The notes under the pieces were generated by a model. The model was not told where the DNA came from and did not search any database. It was given only the letters and a program-made list of their open reading frames with translations. This document shows, one piece after another, positions 11,565 to 22,349 of a stretch of DNA of 64,000 nucleotides. This DNA comes from Seriola aureovittata (Eukaryota; Chordata; Actinopteri; Carangiformes; Carangidae): the NCBI RefSeq assembly GCF_021018895.1, contig NC_079386.1, forward strand, positions 186,001-250,000, written 5' to 3'. Each line of letters begins with the position of its first letter. Position 1 is the stretch's first letter. A program made the translations under genes and the position numbers.

Positions 11565-13296
11565 GCCCATAGGGTGATCTTTATCAGTGGTTGTAAATAG
11601 TTTCCCTGAGGCAGATGTTTAAACAACCACTCACCCTTAGCACCTAAATATCCACTAGTATAAATCATTAAACAGTTTTAACTTTAATAGCCTGGAATAT
11701 TTCAACAAATGGCTTGGTAAGACTTCAGCCGATAGGTGCTAATATCCAATATTGTGATATTTTGTGCCATACACAATATTCTTTCATAATAGCCACAAAA
11801 AATGTTTCTGCTGTTGATAATGTTAATCCAAATCTTAATACTAGAATTATATATTATAAAAAACAGCTGAAACATAAAATACAATTTATGCATTTAAAAC
11901 AAAAAGAAATGTAAAAAACAGCAATATAGTTATATTATTAAACCTCTGCCCCTCTGATATATGATAATATTGTATATCACAATATTGGGCCTGGAATGTA
12001 TGAAGTTAAACATTTGTTGATATTATCCAAGCCTCACAAGAGCTCAAACTCACTTTTATTTTTCCCACAGAATTTCATTCACATCTCTGTGTAGACATAG
12101 ATGTTTCTGTGATGGCTATTCTGTCAATTTCCAGTACACACTGATTAATCTTTAGATTAACAGATATAATTCATACATATATCATTTTTAAGTCTAGTTC
12201 CTATCAGATAAATTAATCTTTCAGGTGTTTGTAACGCAGGCTGGACACCGGTGTCACCACTTTTAAAATTTTTTCTTTTTTCTCTCAAGCAGTCTGTTAT
12301 CATTACGAGTGTCTGAAGACACCAAAATGGAGGTGATGGGTGTTCTGTTGAACCATTTATACCTTGCTCCCTTCACTTTCCATCCTGACAGATCATTGGA
12401 AGCTGTCGACACCCCACTTTGGCTCAGTGGGGGATTGAAGGAAGCGGTAATAAGTACCTCGCTGTATGTGCCCCCTTGCCTCCACCTCTACACACTCCTC
12501 TCCTCAGTCTCTCAGAAGGAGACTTGTTTAATTTTAGCATCTTTGACATACATTTGACATAGATTAATTATAGAGGCTCTTCACGTCACGTATGAAGACA
12601 CACAGTGCAGTAGGAAGCGATTATTCAGGGAACCCAGCAAATCGACTTGATCCTCAGCAAATCTGTAGCAGCACCACTCACACCTCCTCCACCGTCCTCA
12701 GTGTCGCTCTGTCCTCCTCCGCCCTCGCTCTCCAAGCCCTCTCGGGTCTGAAACATGATTGCCTCTTCTTGTAAAGCTCCATCCACTCACACCTTTCCTG
12801 GTGCTTCTCCACTCTGCTTGACTGATTGGGAGAAATTGTACCGGAGACGACTGTAGCTCTTTCAACAATTTCATGGCCTAGTTTCACTCAGATAAGAAAA
12901 AACAGTCAAAAAAAAGAGGGAAGAGGTAAATTGTCCACAGTAAGTCATTCAGTCATCACTGCAGCTTGAAAGCTCCATCCTGGGACCTACTTTCTTATAT
13001 TTACTTTCCAATTTTTGGGTGTTAGTAGATATGTAATTAAACATTTGCTTTCTCAGTAGATATGGCACTGACGTAACCTTTTTCACATATAGGTTCATAC
13101 AAGTTAACAAACCTGAGTGCATTTCAGGGTCAGGACAAGTGATTATGGCTGAGTTTCCTTTTAAGAGTGTACTGCACGTGGTGAGGAAATGAAGATGATG
13201 GAACTTAAAAGAACGCTTTTATTGTGAAGGTTATACCAATCAAATTTTACTGGTACAGCATATCACATGTCACCAACAAAGGCAAAGGAAAAAGTT
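11565..13296. other. No gene recognised apart from one MITE copy
   Basis: AT-rich DNA containing the MITE-like copy at 11725-12035. The frames at 12309-12557 and 12592-12774 have no recognisable domain. Confidence 0.4.
11725..12035 (+). mobile_element. MITE-like element, diverged copy (family with GATATT-rich ends)
   Basis: The ends resemble imperfect inverted repeats (TAGGTGCTAATATCC at the left, AGGCTTGGATAATATC as the reverse complement at the right). The interior contains the CTGAAACATAAAATACAA block shared with copies at 17481-17759 and 43461-43685. Confidence 0.5.
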
Positions 13297-13299
13297 ATA

Positions 13300-13716
13300 G
13301 GGCTCTATTTTAACAGCCCAATGCATCTTTGGTGTGTCCATGTCACTTCTATTTTAACAGTGGAAAACAAAGTCGCTAGTTCAAAAGGGTTTTATGAAGT
13401 ACTTTTAATTAATCATCGGAGTGTTTTGAGCGTAACATGCAAGGAACCAATCAGAGTGCCGTCTCACAATCCCTTTAACAGCCAAGCAGAGTGTATGTGA
13501 GAATAATATGTGCATACATGTGCGATAGATTAGATAGCAATGCACCAACAATGCACCATACTGCACCTACCCCATGGGCACTCAGAAAAAAAGCAATTGT
13601 ATTTAGTATTAAACAACGTGGGCGCTGGATGGGAAAATGACAACTAAATCGGCCCAAAATCAGCAAAGACATTTTCACTGCTTTTGCCGCTGTTTGCCAG
13701 GTGTAAGATGAGGCCC
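13300..13716 (+). mobile_element. Non-autonomous DNA transposon (MITE), GGGCTCTATTTTAAC end
   Basis: Begins GGGCTCTATTTTAAC, a start I recognise from a common fish MITE, and ends in AGGCCC. It is flanked by ATA at 13297-13299 and 13717-13719. Typical internal segments (TGAGCGTAACATGCAAGG, CCAATCAGAGTGCC) are present. No coding capacity. The 3-bp flank could suggest a Harbinger-type element, but the right end is diverged. Confidence 0.55.
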
Positions 13717-13719
13717 ATA

Positions 13720-16700
13720 GTGGTTATAAATATCTACATGACTATGTCACTGTTCATAATTTTTTACTTACTAGCTACTGACGTGTCTCTTCAACCAAGA
13801 GTTGACTGACTATATCTTGAACACTGAGTATGAATTGTCATGTTAATGTTTTAAGCTGCGGGCATGAAAGTCACCAAAGCGAGTTTATACATATAACTGA
13901 AGATGGCGGTGGAGGAACTGGTTCAGAAAAGAAACATCTCTGAAATGTCTCTCTCAGGGATTCTTGTTGATGCACTTTTTTGTTGCTTTTTTTGTTCAGG
14001 GTCAATTCAATCAGTACATTTATGAAGTGCTTTAGAGGGGATTTCAAAATATTGAGATACATATTGTGTATCGTGATGCAGCCTAAAAATATTATTATTT
14101 ACAGGCCATATCACCCTATGTTTGACACAGAAGCTGCATTATGAGCAGTTAATGTATCATTTTTCACAATGATCAAAGAAATACGTTGATTGAAAAGTTG
14201 TCTCACGACAGCCTATACAGCTGTGTCAGTCCCCTCCACACTTGTTGCCATTTTTCTGTCACTATTTCTCATGGATGTAGCTAGGTACAGTAACTATGCA
14301 GTAAGATGGTGTCCTCAGTCTTAATTTCACTGGCAGAGCACATCATGTCTGATGTGGAGCTGTGCTAGTGAGAGATTTCTTCAACAATAAGATCCAGAAC
14401 CTTTTGTAATTTAAAGTTGTTCCAATAACGATACAAGCATCAGAAATGCCTCTGATCCTGCCTGAAATACATAAGTCTAAGCACTGATCTGATGCCATGT
14501 AAATTTTCCCGGAAATGAATCCTTCTTCGCATTTCTAAAACAGTAGTTGCGGGTGGCTGCACAATGCACATTGTGTGTGGGCCTGTAAATAGTTCAGGTT
14601 TAGCAGTTCAGGAACGAAAGAGTGTTAGTGGAAAATCTCTACACATAAGTCCTTAAGTCTGTAAATTCCAGTTCAAGGTAAATTCTGGTTTGATGAAACC
14701 TGGGTGTTTTTCAGGTAAATGTGACCATAATTACTGTCTTTAATGGTAACATCGGACTCACCTCGTTAAATGCTGACAATCAACTTGATAGGAGTTTCAG
14801 TTTAGCCAAACTTACATTTACAACTGTCTGATGTTTACAGACCCACATATTTGGCCTGCTGTTCTTGCCATAGTTGTGCACTCTTATTATAAGTGACATT
14901 TCAGGTGCACTCACTTAGATCTTAAATGTGGATAAACTGTTTCCAACATGCCTGCTTGTTTTCCTGCTTGTGTTTCTTTCCTCATCATCACCATGTTCCC
15001 AGATCTCACTTATCACTTGGTTGTAACCAGTAGAACGCAGGAATAAACAAAAAAAAATAAAAACAAGTTGTGATTAAGCAGAATTATCCAAGGTCGCCTG
15101 GTGCCATTTTCAGGGCAGCCATTATGCAAACCTGCAGCTTTAAAGTGTGATCTTGTGTCACTAAAGGCGCATATATTAACTGTCATTAAGTGAGGGTTGC
15201 CTGACATCATGTAATTCATGAAATGGGTTTTAATAGAGCATATTTATTATCACTATCACAGCCCACAGTCACATGAAAGATCCGAGGGGCGCATGCATCA
15301 TCACATCTCTGCGTGTTTACTGTTCATAACCCTGTATGATAATCAGTGGCTCTCAGGAGGAAAGGGAGGATTGTCAGGGCCCTCTCATCATATTCTTAGT
15401 GTGTAGATTAAACAAGCTGTGATCCATCTAATAAGCCCTCCTCTGGCAAAGTGTGTGTTAGCTCTGCTTCACTAGAGCCCGGAGAGGGTCCAGGCTTGGA
15501 GCTCCATCTGATGCATGGCTGCTGCTGTCTTCATCCCTCTCCATGTCTATCCACAGCCTCCAGCAGACAAGCATCTGTGACACGACCAAATTCAACACCG
15601 GTCCTCCGGTGTTTCCTGTTGTTTCTCGCCATGGATTTGTCTTTTCGTGTTTCATTGTCTTGCCTTCTGTGTCTTGTTGTCTCTGTTAGTGTCCCTTTTC
15701 ATCAACCGGGCCTCTTGAATGGGAATTTTCTAACTTCTTAGCAAGTTACTTCTCTCCATCCCTCTTAATTTCCGAGCCCATGTCACACTCTGGATTTCTT
15801 TTAGTCAACCACATCCTAAACTGACTGACACTGAAACATGATCAAACATGTCACTACACACAGTAAAATGTACGTACGCTTGATGCGGCTTTACATTATA
15901 CATTTGCTGTTTAAGCCAGTGGGGTTGCAGGATGAGGATTAAAGCTGTGTAACCATAACCTTGAGAAATCAGGAGAAGCAGCCTGAATGCTGCTGTGAAC
16001 CATCGACCAGTGTGACAGTGGGAGTGTGAGGATGTGGAAGCTGTTTGATCATTAATGTGCAGATACTCCTAGTCAGTCGTTTTTGAAAAGGTGACCCTGA
16101 GATGTCTGCTTGCAGGTCTGAAGAAAGGCAGTAGAGTGGAAAAGAAATGGAGATCTGATGAAGAGCTATTGTTTCTTAACCTTCAACCTTCGACAAAGAG
16201 ACTGCGTAGCGGGAACATTTGCCTTAATCCACAGTCTGTAACTTCTGCCTCTAGGGGTCTCTCAATCAAAACAATAATAAAAGATGGCATTGGGTGACAT
16301 CATGAAATAGCTTGGGCTCATGGGAGTTGTTGTTTTCACCACCATTACCGTAAGCTCCTCCCGGTTTGTATTCCTTCAGTGTCAGTGGTTCAGGAAATCA
16401 AACAGACCCGAGGATTCCAACAGTAAAAAACACTGAATAAAAGCAGTTTCACATTTAAAGTCAGTGTTCCACCGATGCTGTACCGAGGACAGAGACGTCA
16501 GGGAAGAGTTTGAGCTGAGATTGATGCTAACTTGAAACATTTTGGAAAATGTAAGAACACAACTCAAAAAGATAAAGAACATAGGCCTAGTTACTTTTAG
16601 ACATTTTAGAAAGATTATTTTAGTTACTTTAAGTCCTCTCCATGCTTCAAACAATCAACCAACTAGGTCGTATGACTGTTGTCCAACCACTGAAAGCAAA

Positions 16701-17480
16701 AGTGATAAAGTCGTCCATAAGCTGGACGACCTTGAAGGCAGGGTAAAGAGGATGCCATCTACCATCTGAGGACATGGAAGTTGACTGAATTTGAAAGTGG
16801 GATGTAACCAAGAGGAGGCTTTGACAGCTGGATTTTTTAACCCATTTTTGAGGTCGGCTGTGAAAAATAGGTGTAAACACATAAACACAGACTTCCCACT
16901 CTTTACCCACTATGACCCTGCCGTGACCAATTGAGATCTTTCAGCTGGAACTGGGGAAATTTCACAACTAAACAGTTGAAAATCAAGCAAAATATGTGAA
17001 AGTGTGCCTGCTGAACACGTGTCGCTTGATGTTGGAGCAACACATTTAATGATGTGGGGAGGAATAGTGTTCAATTCACAGTGGATTGTTTTGTGTTGAG
17101 CTTTGCTCACAGATGAGAGACAGATAGAGGAGTGACTGCAGATAAGACCTGAGGGATGGAGGAGAGCTTCTATCATAATCCTGCTTCATAGCAATTATTT
17201 TTCTTTACCCAGACTTTAAAAAAAAACTGCATTATGTTACAGGGTTTTACCTTTAGCTTTTTAGCTGTTTAGTCCTTACTGTATATTAGTCTCCCTGTGT
17301 GACCCATACTGTGCTTTTACATTCTTTGCCATTTAGACTCAGGACGATGTTCGATAATAACAAATATTATGATTAATACCACCATATGTGAATTTTTTAT
17401 AATATAGAGAAAAAAATGTAAGAGAAAAACCATGAGGCCTCACTGTGATGACAAGAATACAAGAAATCACCGCAGATGAT
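13720..17480. other. No gene recognised (presumed intron)
   Basis: Noncoding DNA. Frames such as 15451-15741, 16382-16654 and 16910-17176 show no recognisable domain or splice context. A fragment like one end of the GATATT-type MITE lies near 14045-14090. Confidence 0.45.
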
Positions 17481-17759
17481 TAGGCATGTGCCGATATTCC
17501 ACAATACCGAATATCACCCATATGCGATATTACCAACCCTCATGTCACTGCTTTTCTTACTCTACATTGAACCTTGTCATGTGACAAATAAAACTTTGAA
17601 CTGCTGTTTAGTGGCAGCATCACTTATATCTGAAACATAAAATACAATAATATAATTATTAAAAAGAAAAAAACCCATCAAAAAAGAGGTTAATATGATA
17701 TATCACGAAACTTGAACTGGACTGTATCAAGATTACATTTTGAATATCTTCCAAACCTA
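17481..17759 (+). mobile_element. MITE-like element, best copy of the GATATT-ended family
   Basis: The left end TAGGCATGTGCCGATATT and right end (reverse complement TAGGTTTGGAAGATATTC) form imperfect terminal inverted repeats. The interior carries the conserved block AACTTTGAACTGCTGTTTAG, also present at 36865-36900 and 43580-43610. A hAT-type origin is possible; no clear 8-bp duplication was seen. Confidence 0.6.
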
Positions 17760-18553
17760 CTGCCACTGAGTATCTGGGCATAATGACTACAATATGATTA
17801 AGATAAGGAAAAGATGGTGCTTATGGCAGTTAAGGTCCAGTTTCGGTTAGGCTAAACTAAAATAACTTAAAAACGTAACACCTTGGGATTCTGGACCGGT
17901 TTGTGCACAAACAGGTTCATGTAAATAAAGCCATGCCCCCAAAACATCAGGTCATTGACATCCCTTCCTTTGTGGACTGACAGAACCCACAGTGTGGGAG
18001 GTGCAGTTCAGCAAGTTCACTGATGGACCACATGTTCATTGTGGTGTTTGTTCATGTTTCTTCATATCATTGTGACTGAAACTCACAGCTGCTTGTCTTC
18101 CTCTCAGATGTTTGGCAAAGGATACCCTCAGTCGAGACAAGTGTAATGATTTCACAGTGCTTGTAAAGAGTTTATGGTGTCTCAGATCTTGTCAGCTGCA
18201 GTGCAGCAGTCTTCCTTGAAGCAAACCCTGTCTGTGGAAAAGAATGCAACACAGACGAGCTCTGGGTTTGCAGAGAACTAATTTTACCTGGGGATGTGTA
18301 ATTTCACTGCAGACTGTGTCTTCTTCATATAAACACAAAAGGCTTCTGAAGAACAATCAAATTCTTCAACCTCTTCAACCCTCTCTCTTGTTTGTGGGAT
18401 TTCACAGCTTTCTTTGGATCAGTATTATTTTGCAGAATTGTTGTTACTCAATCAGCAAAAAACAATAAAAACAAAACTTAGACATAAGCAACACAAACTA
18501 GAAATTCAGTTCTATTCTTCTGTGTTTCACAATATTCATCTGTCTGATAAAAG

Positions 18554-18601
18554 ATTTTTCTGTGTCATATCGAATCAAAATGTGATATGACACAGAAAAA
18601 T
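18554..18601. repeat. Perfect 18-bp inverted repeat with 12-nt loop
   Basis: Arms at 18554-18571 (ATTTTTCTGTGTCATATC) and 18584-18601 are exact reverse complements around a 12-nt loop. Nothing around it suggests a known element. Confidence 0.85.
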
Positions 18602-18937
18602 GTGTCATTTGCCTAAAGGAGGTATTTTCTGCACAGTTAACTGATCACTGAATTAGTATTATATCGCCTGAAATTGTTAGGCCTCAGATTGTTTCCAGAG
18701 TTGGTTGCCAATAGAGAGAACTGAAATTGAGGTTTGTTGATAGAAATAAAAAAATTAGCTTGGGCATGTTTCTCAAGAATAAAACCATGAAGACAAGTTA
18801 AAATTAGGTATATGTCCATATTGTTTTGTTTTACTGTCAGTGTTGGTTAGACAAACATATTAATATAACAGATTCAGAACCACAGAAAAACTCAACTTTA
18901 ATGTTTCATTTTCAACATGTTTGTCTAATTCTCTCAG

Positions 18938-19132
18938 TTTTTTTTTTAAGATAAACACAAGAAACTCGTGCTACAGAAAATGGACCAGACTCAGTGAATA
19001 GCTCCCTAAGCTTAACATGTCCTATGATAACTATTAATTTAGCTATACAGACTAATGAGCAGTGATTACTAACATGTCTTTGGGGTCATCAGGTGGGAAC
19101 CTCCTTTCACCAGTGTTTTCGTCTAGTTGTTG
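18938..19132 (-). mobile_element. 5'-truncated 3' end of the endonuclease-type LINE
   Basis: The reverse complement matches the 3' untranslated region of the LINE at 54050-56325 (its positions about 56140-56320), with a few small differences, and ends in an A run (T run 18938-18948 on the + strand). It is a 5'-truncated insertion, as target-primed reverse transcription leaves. Confidence 0.85.
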
Positions 19133-19346
19133 TCTGTTGATCAATAAAAATCTCATTCTCCACAAGAAAGTTTCAGCTCAATTACCCACCAGTATCGTTT
19201 TTTAGCAATGTTAGCAGTGATGATAAAATCAGAATAAAATGGCATAAATGACATGTATTTGAAACATATTTATTTGCCACTTAGTTTCTGGATGAACCTG
19301 CACTAAATATAGTGTTATAACCTGATGTCTCCTCCTGACCTTACAG

Positions 19347-19423
19347 GTAGAGCATCCGGTCAGAGGGGAGATAGTGCTGTCATCAAGTAACCTCCACCTG
19401 GTGCTACAAGTGGAACGTAATCA
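19347..19423 (+). CDS. Internal exon of an ADAM-family metalloprotease (prodomain)
   Basis: A 77-nt exon between a pyrimidine-rich acceptor (...CTCCTGACCTTACAG) and a donor (GTGAGT). Read from its first base it encodes VEHPVRGEIVL...LVLQVERN and ends with two bases of a split codon. In ADAM proteins this region belongs to the prodomain, where the LxLxxERN-type strand leads into the FTETYY segment. The next exon, 25.3 kb downstream, supplies exactly that segment in the matching phase. The prodomain helps folding and keeps the protease latent until cleavage in the secretory pathway. The sequence is closest, by memory, to ADAM12, with ADAM33, ADAM19 and ADAM8 as alternatives. The preceding exon was not found in the window. 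Confidence 0.85.
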
Positions 19424-19749
19424 GTGAGTATTCCTTCTCTCTTGTCATTTTTTTCTTACTCACCTGAAGAGAGGTAAACATGACATGCTCATGAGTCATG
19501 GCATCATCAGTTATTTGCTGCTTTGTGAGGCGAGAGGCGAGGCTAATCAGAGTGAGTGGTGATCTCCATGGAGGGAATGTGGAACTGGCTTCAAGGCCAG
19601 CAGAGGTCCTGATGTTCCTGTGAGAACATCAAGGAGAGTTGAATCTGCGAGTCTGAGCCAGAGACGTGCACTGACTCACAAGGTGAAGTGTTTAACATGC
19701 TTGTAAAGGCTGAGGTGGAGGGAGCATGTGTGAACACCTCTGGTGCAGG
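19424..19749. other. Intron start; no other feature seen
   Basis: The first part of the 25.3-kb intron between the two ADAM exons. Nothing recognised. Confidence 0.5.
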
Positions 19750-20180
19750 GACTCCAAACCTGACTCCAAACGTTGACTGTACCAACAGCAGCGTACCTAC
19801 CTTCATCACCATGGTTACTTTAATAACATTGCTTGGTTAGGTTTAGGAAAAGATGCTGATTTGGGTCAAAATAAGTACTTCCTCTACATTAGACGATCTT
19901 TGTTATCAATAATGATAATGTGGTTAACTTTGTTGACCGGTCATGGATAATAGAAACTAAATAAACTGCTGGTTTGACATGGGAATCGAACACTGCTCTC
20001 CTGTGTCATATTTATCCATCCACCACAATCTCCTCCTGACGTGGACTTTGTCTCTCTTTATTCTAAGTCACCACACTTTTCCCTTTGCTGCTGTCAAAAT
20101 TACTATGACCACTAGATGTCAAATAACAACAAAACCTAACTATGGGTCATAATAACTTGCTGCACAGATGACCTATGGGC
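19750..20180 (+). repeat. Probable dispersed repeat
   Basis: Contains GGTTAGGTTTAGGAAAAGAT and GACATGGGAATCGAACACTG, a pattern I recognise from dispersed teleost repeats; the latter resembles a tRNA B box on the minus strand. No second good copy is in the window. The family is not assigned. Confidence 0.4.
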
Positions 20181-20366
20181 TTGTTTTTTACAGGAGGACA
20201 GTCTCTGATATAGCATTCCGCAGCCTCTGTGCAGAGGAAGACAGAGTACAGATCCTCCTGGTCAGATATGACTCCAAGTCTTTACGAGTTACAGTACTGG
20301 AGTACTTGATTTAAAAAATACTGAAGTATTTAAAAGTACATTTTTGTTGTATTGTTCCACATTTAC

Positions 20367-20435
<69 letters not shown>

Positions 20436-20690
20436 TTTATCCCCTAGGGGAAATTTATGTGTCAAGTAGCTCATTAGTAATAATAATAGTAATAGTTGAT
20501 AATAAATAATAAACAATAATTATTAAATTAGTCCACTTCCTTTGGCTGCGGTGTTCTACAGTCTAATGGCAGTGGGAAAGGATCTCCTGAACCTCTGTTC
20601 TGCAGGGCAGTGAGATCAGATGAGACATGTGCTGCTGTAGGCTCTTCTCTGCCCCTTTCTGGTAAAAAGTACAATATTTGTCTATTAAGT
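20367..20690 (-). mobile_element. LINE 3' end (CR1/L2-like family A) with GATA tail
   Basis: On the minus strand, the end of a LINE RT protein (LISLPCRTEVQEILSHCH-like, matching the 35100-35220 copy) is followed by a short 3' UTR and then a (TATC)n tail, seen here as (GATA)n at 20367-20435. It is strongly 5'-truncated. The microsatellite is thus the LINE tail, not an independent repeat. Confidence 0.8.
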
Positions 20691-20883
20691 GTAGTGGAGT
20701 AAAAGTCAGGTTTAGTACAATAGTGTTACTTTCCACCCCTGCCTCTGGGTGAGTAAAATCCACTTAGTATGAGGAGAGCAAGACACATTAGTAAACTTAA
20801 TAATAAAGTTTAAATCTGAAACACAAAAAAATACTTTTACAATTAATTTTTTTACTGGAAAAGAAACAGGGGCCTCAGGAAGG

Positions 20884-21003
20884 TTCAGTAGGCAGAGCAG
20901 GTCGTCCATTAATCTGAAGGTCGGTGTTTCGATCCCTGGCTCCTTCAGTCCGCATGTCGTTGTGTCTTTGAACCCCAAATCACCCTTGATGTGAAAAGTG
21001 TTG
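20884..21003 (+). mobile_element. tRNA-derived SINE, second family
   Basis: Has an A box (TTCAGTAGGCAGAGCAGG, 20884-20901) and a B box (GTTTCGATCC, 20926-20935), followed by GTCCGCATGTCGTTGTGTC and GAACCCCAAATC, a layout I recognise from a common fish SINE. It differs from the SINE at 30113-30314 in body and tail. Confidence 0.75.
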
Positions 21004-21009
21004 CAGCAA

Positions 21010-22349
21010 GTGTGTGACTTCAGAGCAGATACAAGTGTACTCATGGTGGATATAGAGGATTACAGTTGCTTGGAAACAGATTGATGACTTGGAGTTAGAG
21101 GAAATAAACAGACAGAAAAACAAGACGTCCTGAGACAATGGTTGGCATACGTGAAGAAGATGCATAGGAGACAGACAGAGGGCTGATAGATGATGCCGCA
21201 TCGAGTCTGGGATGGGGAGTCAGAGAGCTGGCAGAGTCTGTGTTTATTTTAAACTAGAGTCCCAGCGAAGCACACAAGTTTGGTCTGGACCAGAGTATGT
21301 AGGTCAGAGAAAGAGGGACACACTCTGTTGAAGGAGGAGTTACTGGGAATGTTACTGGAAACTGAGTTTATTTTATCTGCTGGGCCTCTTCCACTGGGAC
21401 TGGACTGGAATGAGTCCAGGATGCAGCACCACATCATTTACACTCATGAAAGGAGGAGGAAATGTTTCTGGGTTAAATGATACAAGTATCAGTTTATTAC
21501 AACAAAGTAGCCCTGGTCCTAGACCTGCTGAAATCTCCAGAACAGTTTATGTGCAACTCACGTTTGTCTGTCGTGACGCTGGTGTGTGTGTGTGTGTGTG
21601 TGTGTGTTTTTCTGTGTGTGTTGGTGGTGGTACTGCAATGTGTGGAGCAGGGCCTCGGGGCATCTGACAGCACAGTTAGTTAGGTCTTCCCACTAACAGC
21701 TCAGCCCACATGAGCGTAAAGGTCACAGAAAGGTCAGGAGCACAACTCTGACTGATGAACCAGAACAGTCAGTCTTAACTGTGTCCTGGTTCATACACTT
21801 GAAAAGTGACTGGGTTAAGTTTAGTAGTAGCTAACAGCAGTTACTGGTTCACATGTTAGCATGTTAGCAGTCAATATGTTAAAGTGTTACATCTTTGGAG
21901 GACAGTTTGATGAGTTTGTTACATGGAGGGACGTCATATTCCTTCCATTCGCTAATGAAGCCTTCAGAAAGACAAGCAAGTAGACCTTACCTTGGATTAT
22001 TTTGTCAGACTTTAACAGTCAGGATAAGGTAAGGTCTAATATAGAGGAAATACTTATTTTAACTCAAATCAGCATATTTTCCTAAATCTAACCAAACCAT
22101 GACTGTTATTATAGTAACCATGGAGACAAAGGTACATCACTTTCGGTACAGTCCATATGTTCATTACTGTAACCATGACGACTGAGGTCCAGTACACCTG
22201 CCGCCATAGGGGGCGCTATTTCAGGAAACACTTCTATCATCAGAGGGTGTCATAGGGTTGATTGTTGTTTAGGTTAGTGGGGTTGTTGGGATGTTCACCT
22301 ACACTAAGCATGTGTGAGCTGATGTAAACAGGAAGCAGATTGTTTACTG
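21010..22349. other. No gene recognised; GT microsatellite at 21582-21607
   Basis: Noncoding intron sequence with a (GT)n run. Open frames over the GT run (e.g. 21410-21683) are repeat artefacts. Confidence 0.5.

Noticed and set aside
18104..18141. Short exon-like segment after a pyrimidine tract (starts ATGTTTGGCAAAGG)
   Set aside because: Very short, weak donor, and no match to the region expected before the ADAM exon at 19347.
20289..20516. Open frame with Leu-Ser-Ile-Tyr repeats
   Set aside because: Translation of the GATA tail of a LINE; the same holds at 35137-35481 and 40231-40485.
20884..20940. Genuine tRNA gene
   Set aside because: The A and B boxes are present but no proper acceptor or anticodon stem can be formed, and a SINE body follows; the same holds for the heads at 27397 and 30230-30304.
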